Shown in pieces: positions 16,310 through 23,523 of a stretch of DNA of 24,948 nucleotides. Numbering within the stretch: the stretch's first letter is position 1; every line of letters starts with the position of its first letter. The translations under genes were made by a program, and so were the position numbers. Source of the stretch: an uncultured Acetobacteraceae bacterium. GTDB taxonomy: Bacteria > Pseudomonadota > Alphaproteobacteria > Acetobacterales > Acetobacteraceae. Location: contig CAIMEK010000127.1 in assembly GCA_903839965.1 (NCBI GenBank), positions 1 to 24,948 of the forward strand, read 5' to 3'. The notes beneath the pieces are model-generated. The model saw only the letters and a list, made by a program, of their open reading frames with translations. It did not search any database and had not been told where the DNA came from.

Positions 16310-18082
16310 TCAGACGGTCTGCAGATTCGCCAGCACAAGTCCCCAGGTCAGAGCCCAATGCGTGGGGCTTATGTACGGATCCTCGACAGTTGGCCAGTTC
16401 TTCCAATAGGTGGTGTTCATGGGAATGCGATGGAAGTTTTGCACCAGCTGGATGTCCGGCAGCTCGGGCAGCCAAATCTCCATCGCTCGCCGCCACTGTG
16501 CCGAAAGCTTCTGAACGTCGTTAGGGTCGGTGCCGTACATCTCGTCGACGATCTTGTCGTACTCGGCGTTCTTCCAGCGCGAAAAATTCGCCTGATGACC
16601 GCCGGGCACCGCGATACTGGTGCCCTGGTAGAGCCGCAGCGTATTGTAGGGCTCGTTGATACTGCCGCCATGGCCATAGATAGCGCCGGTGAACTTGCCC
16701 TGCTGGAAACGATCGTCGAAGTCCGGCGGCAGCGAGAAGGTGGCCTCGATGCCGCGTCGTTTCAGCTGCTCCGATAGCACCGGCCCGATGGCGGGGCCGC
16801 TGGTGCCGAATCCAATGAGGTCGATCTTGATGTGCGCGCCCTTGGCGTCGGCCCAGAAGCCAGTGCTGTCCTTCTTGTAACCCTTGGCGGCCAACAGCGC
16901 GTCGCCCTTCTTGGCGTTCACTTCCAGCGTATCGTATTTTGCAAGCAGGTCCGTTACCGCTTTGAAGTACGGCTCCAGCGACTTGAACGCCGGTAGTGGC
17001 AGGGGTGAGGTCTGGCCCGCACCAGCGTAGCCGACATCGACGATCTGCTGGCGGTCAGCGTAGTAGCTCATCGCCCAGCGCACGTCCTTGTCGTCGAACG
17101 GCTTCACTTCGTTGTTTACGTATAGCGAAATCGGCCACCAGTCCAATGCGCCGAACGGCGGCTTGCGGCCGGCAAAGGTGGTGATCTTCTGACTCCGCTG
17201 AAAGAGAGTCGGGAAGATCGTCGGGTTCATCGTTGCGCAGGCATCGACCTGGTTGGTGATGATCGCCTGCGCCGCCTGCTGCTCGGCGACGGCGGGCAGC
17301 CAGATGTGGCGAAGCACCTGTGGCAGTGGCGCTAGCTTGGCATCGGCCGCCCACCAGGTTGCACGCCGATGGAAAACCTTCTGTTCCGCCGAGGCGGCCG
17401 TCACCTGCCAAGGTCCGGTGCTGACCGGCCAGCCTTTGCCAAGGTCGAAATGTTTGAAGGTGGTCCAGTCTTGCCCCTCAAAGATGTGCTTCGGCACAAT
17501 GTAGACACCAATATCGTATTTATACGTCATCAAAAAGAAAAACCGCGGCGATGGGATCACGAAGTCAACCACCACGGTATTGGCGTCGGTCGCAGTCGCC
17601 TTCGCCACCGCCTGCTGCACGTCGATACCCCATTTAACTTTGGGGCCGTAGTCTCGCAGGGTGTTCAGCGTGTACGCGACGTCCTCAGCGCTAAATGGGG
17701 CACCATCGCTCCACTTGATGCCGGCCCGCGTCTTGATAGTCAGTTGCTTGAAGTCACTCGAGTAATTGTAACTCTCGGCAAGCCACATATAGGTCTTGCC
17801 GGTAAAGGCGCTGTAATAGGCCAGTGGCTCATAGATCAGGTTCGGCCCATTCTGGTGGTTGGCGCCAACGCAGTAGGCGTTCCACAAATCGAAATCGGGC
17901 CAGCGCCCGTCGCGACCGTTGTTCGCCACCAGCGTCATCGTTCTGTCGCGCGGCACTACGGCCGGTTGTGCCGATGCGGAACTACCGCTCCACGGTGCCA
18001 ATGTCGCGAGCGCACCGGCGGCGAGGCCTGCTTTCATGAGGTCGCGACGTTGTGGCTGCATTCCTGATAGTTTCTTGGGCAT
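16310..18082 (-). CDS. ABC transporter substrate-binding protein, family 5 (590 aa), Tat-type signal
   Basis: A periplasmic binding protein of SBP family 5, heading the importer operon. The signal is Tat-like: 'QRRDLMKAGLAAGALATLAP' with probable cleavage after S-A-S-A near residue 38. Landmarks are 'LTIKTRAGIKWSDGAPFSAE', 'GPWQVTAASAEQKVFHR' and a tryptophan-rich C-terminus. I chose the ATG at 18082 because AAAGGAAG lies about seven bases upstream; the ATG seven codons later is possible. Its sequence differs strongly from the second binding protein of this locus at 10175-12214. Location downstream of a glycoside hydrolase suggests a glycoside or oligosaccharide ligand; that is inference. Confidence 0.87.
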   Translation of the reverse strand: MPKKLSGMQPQRRDLMKAGLAAGALATLAPWSGSSASAQPAVVPRDRTMTLVANNGRDGRWPDFDLWNAYCVGANHQNGPNLIYEPLAYYSAFTGKTYMWLAESYNYSSDFKQLTIKTRAGIKWSDGAPFSAEDVAYTLNTLRDYGPKVKWGIDVQQAVAKATATDANTVVVDFVIPSPRFFFLMTYKYDIGVYIVPKHIFEGQDWTTFKHFDLGKGWPVSTGPWQVTAASAEQKVFHRRATWWAADAKLAPLPQVLRHIWLPAVAEQQAAQAIITNQVDACATMNPTIFPTLFQRSQKITTFAGRKPPFGALDWWPISLYVNNEVKPFDDKDVRWAMSYYADRQQIVDVGYAGAGQTSPLPLPAFKSLEPYFKAVTDLLAKYDTLEVNAKKGDALLAAKGYKKDSTGFWADAKGAHIKIDLIGFGTSGPAIGPVLSEQLKRRGIEATFSLPPDFDDRFQQGKFTGAIYGHGGSINEPYNTLRLYQGTSIAVPGGHQANFSRWKNAEYDKIVDEMYGTDPNDVQKLSAQWRRAMEIWLPELPDIQLVQNFHRIPMNTTYWKNWPTVEDPYISPTHWALTWGLVLANLQTV

Positions 18083-18103
18083 GGCGACTTCCTTTCCTGA
18101 TTC

Positions 18104-18123
18104 CCGCGGTCATAATTCCGCGG
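18104..18123. promoter_or_regulatory. Operator-like dyad CCGCGG-N8-CCGCGG upstream of the importer operon
   Basis: Two copies of the palindrome CCGCGG (18104-18109 and 18118-18123) flank TCATAATT, only 21 bases before the start of the first binding-protein gene and within the 104-base gap behind the glycoside hydrolase. The half-site spacing of 14 bases and A/T-rich centre look like a binding site, or a small 5'-leader hairpin overlapping the ribosome-binding region. No copy was recognised elsewhere in the window. Confidence 0.3.
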
Positions 18124-18186
18124 ACGGTCGTGTTCGACTCTTCGCGTTCATTCTTCGGGAGAAGTCTGAGTTCCGGGCTGCGGCAG

Positions 18187-19896
18187 CTATCTTTCGTATC
18201 TGTACAGTCTGATCTTCACGACCCTTGGTGTCGGTTCCCAGAACTTAACCTGGGTGCCGGTCTGGCCCAGCCCAATGAGCCGGGCATGATCGTATGAAGT
18301 GATGATCTCGTCGCCATTGAGCCGCCTGCCGCGTTCCCAGCTACCGTTGCGGTAGGTGACTTCATCGACCGAGAGCAGCGCGGCAATCCATCCATCGCCT
18401 TCGAGCGGCTCGTGGCGGATCTGCACACCGTAGCCGGCGACAAGGAATTCTTCTGGACCGGTCTGCATAACTAGGCAATAGCCCCAGTTATCGATTGGCC
18501 AGTCGGGTGAACGCCAATAGTGATTGAGGGTGATGATCCACCGGTATGCGCCCATGATGAAGCTTTGTTCGGGCTGATCCAGGCTGGCGCGGGGCGCCAA
18601 CTTGAAAGAAGCTGGAACGGTGTGCTGGCGGCAAACCCGGGCGCTGCAGATGGTACCGGCGGCTTGGTGCTCGAGGATCACCGGCGCGATCTCGTTCAGC
18701 AGTCCGTAGGCGTGGTGGATCGGGCCGTAATCGTGGTCAAGCACTCTATCTTCGATGCCGAAGATCGAGTAGCCGATTGCCCCTTGTCCAGCCGCATAGA
18801 AGGCGTCGGCTGCACCTTCGAGCTCGGCAGGCGCCTCGGGGATGAACAACGGATTTCCCGCCCGATTAAATCCGGCCAGTGTTTGTTCGAAATCGGCGCG
18901 GTAGATGTCCGGGCAAATCATGTCGATTGAAGGTGCGCCCGCCTTCCAGATATCAATCACGGCGGCGATCGGACCGCCGATCGCAGAGGGTCCTGCCTTG
19001 CGGGGGCTGCCGAGCACCGACGGCAACGACGCGTTGGCGAACATCGGGATGTCATAGGCAGCCTTGCCAGCCGTCGCTACGTAATCGAGGAAGCGCGCAT
19101 AATGCCAGGCCATGAAGACGTGTTCGGCGGATTGCTCGTTGCCAAACACCTCGGGCCAGGTGCCGCTGGTTCTTTGGCCCGCCCAGAACTCGAGTGTCTC
19201 CGGCACCAACGTTTCCTGATGGTCGATCAGGTAGGACAGCAGCGCGTCTGGCACTGGCCCGGCGAAGGCAGCCTCCGCGAGCGGGTGGCGATCCCGCACA
19301 TCGCCGTTGAGTCCTACCTCGTTTTCCACCTGAACCAAGATTGTCGTGTAGGTACCCTCGTCCCGGCGCCGAATGTGCTCCATGAGCGCGGCGAACGCCC
19401 GCGCCGTGGCATCGCGTGTCTCGAGTCCCAACGTGCTGAGGATTTCGAGATTGCCCTGTACCGAACGGGCGCGCGGGAAACGCTTCAGGTCATGCTTGAT
19501 CCATTCGGGCGCATAGTGGCTCAGTCCGTTTTTCCAGGCGCCGAACCAAAGTGGCACCAGCCGCATTCCGTTGCGACGAGCATCGTCGATCAGTTCGTCG
19601 ATGACCGCAAAGTCGTAGTGGCCTTCCACCGGCTCCATCAGATCCCAAGGAACTGCGGCCAGCACCGTGTTCACGTTGGTCCTGACACATTTGTCCCACA
19701 CGCCCTTCATCCATTCGCGGCTGGACGAGGAAGAATTCCGCACCTCACCCGCCGTAAGAAGCATCGGCCTTCCATCGACATAGAGCTGCACAGCTCCACA
19801 GGTCTTGCGGAGTTGTGGTTTCAGCACGGGGCGATTGTCGGCCTGCTCACTCAAGCGGGTCTCCCATGGGCTCGTCGGAAGAGGAATCGATGGCAC
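18187..19896 (-). CDS. GH35-like glycoside hydrolase (beta-galactosidase type, DUF5597-like C-terminus)
   Basis: A 569-residue clan GH-A enzyme. The N-terminal core begins with L-Y-V-D-G-R-P-M-L-L-T-A-G-E (39-51), the G-E-x-H-like entry of GH35/GH42 enzymes. The acid/base is Glu193 in 'ILVQVENEVG' and the nucleophile Glu354 in 'NPLFIPEAP'; 'NTVLAAVPWDLMEPVEGHYD' is a strand-helix landmark. The C-terminal about 130 residues resemble the DUF5597 domain of bacterial GH35-like proteins. No signal peptide, so probably cytoplasmic, acting on imported glycosides. The open frame begins with GTG (19896) without a good ribosome site; a TTG at residue 15 preceded by GGGAGA is an alternative. It starts beside the end of a decayed SMP-30 gene. 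Confidence 0.8.
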   Translation of the reverse strand: MPSIPLPTSPWETRLSEQADNRPVLKPQLRKTCGAVQLYVDGRPMLLTAGEVRNSSSSSREWMKGVWDKCVRTNVNTVLAAVPWDLMEPVEGHYDFAVIDELIDDARRNGMRLVPLWFGAWKNGLSHYAPEWIKHDLKRFPRARSVQGNLEILSTLGLETRDATARAFAALMEHIRRRDEGTYTTILVQVENEVGLNGDVRDRHPLAEAAFAGPVPDALLSYLIDHQETLVPETLEFWAGQRTSGTWPEVFGNEQSAEHVFMAWHYARFLDYVATAGKAAYDIPMFANASLPSVLGSPRKAGPSAIGGPIAAVIDIWKAGAPSIDMICPDIYRADFEQTLAGFNRAGNPLFIPEAPAELEGAADAFYAAGQGAIGYSIFGIEDRVLDHDYGPIHHAYGLLNEIAPVILEHQAAGTICSARVCRQHTVPASFKLAPRASLDQPEQSFIMGAYRWIITLNHYWRSPDWPIDNWGYCLVMQTGPEEFLVAGYGVQIRHEPLEGDGWIAALLSVDEVTYRNGSWERGRRLNGDEIITSYDHARLIGLGQTGTQVKFWEPTPRVVKIRLYRYER

Positions 19897-19902
19897 ACCA
19901 GA

Positions 19903-20537
19903 CTAGTCCGCTAAGCGATGCGTCGGTAGCCCCTTTGCCCCGGCATTGAGGGTCATTACCGTGCCTGCCAGTGGAGGCTGTTAGATTTGCTCGATCGCAA
20001 GACCCCGGGTCAGGCTGGTCACATAAAGCGCTCCCAGGTCCGGGGCCGCCGAAGCATGGCATGGTTGGCCGGAAATTCGGCATGTCGCTCGAAGTCAGCA
20101 ATTCGCATTGCGGCGAAAAGAGGTTGAGCCGGTTCGCCGACGGTCCGGCGCTCCAGTAGCAATCTTCGGTGTCGCACGCAGCGCCGTCCGCGCGTCCCGT
20201 TTCGGTGGTGAGCGTCGCGAAGCGCCGACGACGAGAGGTGCGTCCGGTCGTCGGGTCGAAATCGAACGCATCCACCCAGGGGTCGCGGAAATCGGGGAAA
20301 TACATCGTGGCCCCCGCGGCATCCCACGCCAAGCCGTTGGCGACCTGGAACCCTATGCCGACGACTTCGGCACGACCGGAGGCATCGACGCGATAGAAGC
20401 AAGCAATCGGCTCCTTGTCCTGGCGTTCATCCATGCTGCCGACCCATAAGGCACCGTCGAGTACGACCCTGCCCCCAGACCGGGCATCCACCGATCTCGT
20501 GTCGCAGTTCGCTTGTGATGGAAAAGAAATTACCCAT
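19903..20537 (-). pseudogene. Decayed SMP-30/gluconolactonase-like gene
   Basis: Minus-strand remnant of a second SMP-30 gene. Recognisable pieces, in order: an N-terminal motif 'HEIGGCPVWG' (like L-G-E-G-P-V-W-D); directly after it, in another frame, the middle of the protein 'GALWVGSMDERQDKEP', 'GFQVANGLAWDAAGATMYFP', 'DAFDFDPTTGRTSRRRRF' and 'PCFGGPG'; then a frame change and 'ALYVTSLTRGLAIEQI', an in-frame TAA, and 'QPPLAGTVMTLNAGAKGLP' to a TAG at 19903-19905. So roughly 80 residues between the N-terminal motif and the middle are missing, plus at least two frame disruptions and a stop. Intact members are about 290-310 residues. Not functional. Confidence 0.75.
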
Positions 20538-20552
20538 GACCGTACAGACGAT

Positions 20553-20566
20553 AGCTGCGCGCAGCT
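20553..20566. repeat. 14-base perfect palindrome in divergent region
   Basis: AGCTGCGCGCAGCT is fully self-complementary. It lies just upstream of the decayed SMP-30 gene and on the side of the gap facing the plus-strand lactonase gene, so it could be an operator or a chance GC-rich palindrome. Confidence 0.25.
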
Positions 20567-20715
20567 CTCTCCCATATTTTGAACCTCGCCTGTATACGAA
20601 CGGATGCGCCGGCACGCAAGGCATTTTTCCGAGCCGTTGCAGCTATTGCTATTCAGCATGGTGCCCGAAAGAGACTTGCCGCATACGCTAGTGGCAATTA
20701 GTGTTTCCACTCGAT

Positions 20716-20748
20716 GGGCGTTTGGCTTAATGCAAAAGGTAAACGCCC
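20716..20748. promoter_or_regulatory. Inverted repeat GGGCGTTT-N17-AAACGCCC upstream of the lactonase gene
   Basis: Perfect 8-base arms (20716-20723 and 20741-20748) flank a 17-base A/T-richer spacer, ending 44 bases before the lactonase start at 20793. It may be a regulator-binding site or a 5'-leader stem-loop. The remainder of 20538-20792 shows no ORF; a GTATAC lies near 20592. No convincing sigma-70 hexamers were identified. Confidence 0.4.
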
Positions 20749-20792
20749 GGCCAAGGCAGGTGGTCGCCAGATGATGCGGGAGGTGGTGGGCT

Positions 20793-21884
20793 ATGTCGAA
20801 TGAAGTTGGCCAGTTCTGGGTCCTGTTTGGTGGTCACGCGAACGGACCCAACCAGATAAAAGTGGCGCGCTTCAATTCCGAAACCGGTAGCATTTCCACG
20901 CCGGAGCCGATGGTGTCGACACCCAATCCGGGCTATTTCGTGTTGACGCCCGACGCGCGCTTTCTGTACACCTGCAACCAGGTAGACGGCTACGAACCCG
21001 GGGTCAGCGGCGGCATTTCCGCCTTTGCCTTCGACGACCGAACGGGACATCTTACGCCGCTGAACAGCGTTTCATCCCACGGCATCGATCCGAGCCATCT
21101 TGCCTTCGATCGATCCTACCGGCATATCTTTGTCGCCAACTACACCTCCGGAACCTTTGCCATTCGTCATATCGAAGCCGACGGATCACTCGGACGCGAA
21201 ACGGCGCTCCGCACCCTGGTGGGAAAGAGCGTTCACCCCGATCGTCAAACCCACGCCTACGCCCATTCTTCTGTGCTCGACTCGAGCGGCCGCTATGCAC
21301 TTGTGTGCGACCTCGGATCGGACAAGGTGTGGATCTTCGCCTACCGAGAGGAAACCGGTGCGTTGGTAGGTGAACCAACATTCGCATCCACACCGCCGGG
21401 TGATGGAGCGCGCCACATAGGTTTCCACCCGAACGGACGGTGGCTGTATGTGAATGGCGAAATGGGCAATTGCGTCTGCCGGTATGACTGGGACGCCGGC
21501 CCAGGCACACTCACCTTCCGATCGCGCGCAACGACCTTGCCGCCCGAATTCGAGGGCGTAAGCACGACGGCCGAAATGCTGGTGTCCGATAACGGCAGGT
21601 TCATCTATGTCACCAACCGCGGGCACGATTCCGTGGTCACCATGAACATCGATCAGGCTACCGGCGATCCCACCGCCGTCGCGTTCGTTCCGACGGGCGG
21701 CGGCAAGCCCAGGAACATGGCATTCTCGCCAGATCGGAGCTGGCTATTGGTGACCAATCACCTCGGCAACAATTTCACTATCTACGCCGTCGATGAAGAG
21801 ACCGGTCGGCTGAAGCAGCATGGCCCGTCGATCGGGCTTGAAGCGCCCTACTGCCCGCGCTTCGTAGCCATACGCGCGGCCTGA
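20793..21884 (+). CDS. Lactonase, YbhE/6-phosphogluconolactonase-like seven-bladed beta-propeller family
   Basis: A 363-residue protein of the lactonase, seven-bladed propeller family (Pfam PF10282 type). Repeated blade motifs are visible, for example 'NPGYFVLTPDARFLYTCNQV', 'DPSHLAFDRSYRHIFVANYT', 'GARHIGFHPNGRWLYVNGEM' and 'KPRNMAFSPDRSWLLVTNHL', each followed by a strand containing a D-x-x-T-G turn. E. coli Pgl hydrolyses 6-phosphogluconolactone; many homologs in sugar clusters probably open other aldonolactones. There is no clear signal peptide, suggesting the cytoplasm. The ATG at 20793 has GGGAGG about nine bases upstream. It is the only intact plus-strand gene, with its own promoter region and a strong terminator directly behind it. 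Confidence 0.85.
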   Translation: MSNEVGQFWVLFGGHANGPNQIKVARFNSETGSISTPEPMVSTPNPGYFVLTPDARFLYTCNQVDGYEPGVSGGISAFAFDDRTGHLTPLNSVSSHGIDPSHLAFDRSYRHIFVANYTSGTFAIRHIEADGSLGRETALRTLVGKSVHPDRQTHAYAHSSVLDSSGRYALVCDLGSDKVWIFAYREETGALVGEPTFASTPPGDGARHIGFHPNGRWLYVNGEMGNCVCRYDWDAGPGTLTFRSRATTLPPEFEGVSTTAEMLVSDNGRFIYVTNRGHDSVVTMNIDQATGDPTAVAFVPTGGGKPRNMAFSPDRSWLLVTNHLGNNFTIYAVDEETGRLKQHGPSIGLEAPYCPRFVAIRAA

Positions 21885-21888
21885 CGCC

Positions 21889-21946
21889 AAAACCTTGGGG
21901 CATGATCGCCTGCGGTAGTCTAAGCGATCATGCCCGAGGTTTTTTC
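21889..21946. terminator. Strong, probably bidirectional Rho-independent terminator
   Basis: A perfect 12-base stem, GGGCATGATCGC (21898-21909) with GCGATCATGCCC (21924-21935), a 14-base loop, and T6 at 21940-21945 on the plus side. On the other side AAAA at 21889-21892 gives T4 for minus-strand transcripts. It sits between the convergent lactonase and aldehyde dehydrogenase genes, starting five bases after the lactonase stop. Confidence 0.85.
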
Positions 21947-21997
21947 CTGAGAGCGCAAGTTACGCTTTCCGACGCAACGCCCTCAAACCATCACGAT

Positions 21998-23467
21998 TCA
22001 GCCGGCAAACGGTGAGCGCACTTGCGGCGCCAGATTGAACCACACCGATTTTTCGCGCACATAGTCGTAGATCACCTGCGAGCCGCCCTCTTTGCCAATG
22101 CCGGAGTGCTTGAAGCCGCCATACGGCGATAGTTGCGAGGTCTGGCGATAGAAGTTGACCCAGATGGTACCGGCGTCGACGGCGGCCACCACCCGGTGCG
22201 CGCGGGCAATGTCGCGTGTCCAAACGCCGCCGGTCAGGCCAAAACGTGTGTCGTTGGCGATTTGGATTGCCTGTTCTTCCGTATCAAAGGCGATCACCGC
22301 CGCGACCGGCCCAAAGATTTCCTCCTGGGCAAGGCGCATTTTGTTGTCAACATCGACGAAGACCGTGGGTTCGATGAATAAACCGGCTCCTCCGCCGATC
22401 TGCACCGGTTTTCCGCCGCTGTGCAGCCGCGCACCTTCGGCCTTTGCACTTTCGATGGACTTGAGGATCCATTCATATTGTGGGCGCGTGGCGATGGGCC
22501 CGATTTCAGTGGCCGGGTCCATAGGATCCCCCATGCGCCCCTTCCTGCCCAGTGCCGCAAATGCCTCGACGAACCTGTCGTGGATGGATCGCTGTACCAA
22601 GATCCGCGAGCCTGCCGTACAGCTTTGTCCGGCCGAGGTGAAAATCCCGGTAACAGCACCCCGCACAGCGTTATCGAAGTCGGCATCCTCGAAGATGATA
22701 TTGGCCGCCTTGCCGCCCAGCTCCAATGATGCGTGCTTGATGTCTTTCGACGCGGCCTCATACACTTTTTGGCCGGCGGTCTCGCCTCCGGTGAAAGCCA
22801 CCTTGGCGACCAGCGGGTGCGCCATCAGAAGTGAGCCGGTCTCGCTTCCTGTCCCTGTTACGACGTTGAAAAGTCCCGGGGGGAACCCGGCTTCCTTCAC
22901 TAACTCGGCAAAGATCAAAGTGGAGGTCGAGGTGAATCTAGATGGTTTGACGACAAGCGCGTTACCGGCCGCGAGCGCTGGCGCCACTTTCCAGGACAGC
23001 AGACGCAACGGGGAATTCCATGGCAGGATCGCGGCGACCACGCCAATCGGCTCATAAAGCGTGAAATTGAAAAGGTCCGGATTTTCGGTCGGCAGAACCC
23101 GGCCCTCGATCTTGTCGGCCAGTCCTCCATAATAATAGTACCACTCGGCGGTGTTGCGCATCTGAGTACGCATCTCACCAATTGTCTTGCCGTTGTCCCG
23201 AACCTCGGCTGCGGCGAGCTTATCGACATTAGCCTTGACCAAATCGCCCAGTTTTCGCAACAGGGCTGCCCGCTGGACCGGCGCGGCACGCCAGGATCTT
23301 TCCGACATGGCGCGATGCGCGGCACGCACTGCACGATCGACGTCGTCGGCCGTTGCATTCGCTACGCGTGCCCAGTGTTCCCCAGTGTAGGGGTTTTCAG
23401 TATCAAAATAGCCGCCGGAAGACGGCGGCGTCGAAGAATTATCGATAAACAGGTTGAACGTTTCCAT
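21998..23467 (-). CDS. NAD(P)-dependent aldehyde dehydrogenase (ALDH superfamily)
   Basis: A 489-residue tetrameric-type ALDH, cytoplasmic, oxidising an aldehyde to an acid. Catalytic parts are present: Asn151 in 'AAILPWNSPLRLL', general-base Glu249 in 'ASLELGGKAANIIFED' and nucleophile Cys283 in 'AGQSCTAGSR'; 'EEIFGPVAAVI' follows. The coenzyme segment reads V-V-K-P-S-R-F-T (172-179): the usual Glu after K-P-S, which binds the adenosine ribose of NAD, is Arg here, so NADP use is possible. The glycine-rich segment is F-T-G-G-E-T-A-G rather than F-T-G-S. The ATG at 23467 has GGGGTAGAA upstream. It follows the second ALDH gene by 56 bases. Alpha-ketoglutarate semialdehyde or another aldehyde of the pathway is a plausible substrate. 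Confidence 0.87.
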   Translation of the reverse strand: METFNLFIDNSSTPPSSGGYFDTENPYTGEHWARVANATADDVDRAVRAAHRAMSERSWRAAPVQRAALLRKLGDLVKANVDKLAAAEVRDNGKTIGEMRTQMRNTAEWYYYYGGLADKIEGRVLPTENPDLFNFTLYEPIGVVAAILPWNSPLRLLSWKVAPALAAGNALVVKPSRFTSTSTLIFAELVKEAGFPPGLFNVVTGTGSETGSLLMAHPLVAKVAFTGGETAGQKVYEAASKDIKHASLELGGKAANIIFEDADFDNAVRGAVTGIFTSAGQSCTAGSRILVQRSIHDRFVEAFAALGRKGRMGDPMDPATEIGPIATRPQYEWILKSIESAKAEGARLHSGGKPVQIGGGAGLFIEPTVFVDVDNKMRLAQEEIFGPVAAVIAFDTEEQAIQIANDTRFGLTGGVWTRDIARAHRVVAAVDAGTIWVNFYRQTSQLSPYGGFKHSGIGKEGGSQVIYDYVREKSVWFNLAPQVRSPFAG

Positions 23468-23523
23468 TTTCTACCCCAACAGAATGTCTTCTTGGCCGGG
23501 ACTTTGGTCAATCATATGAGCCC

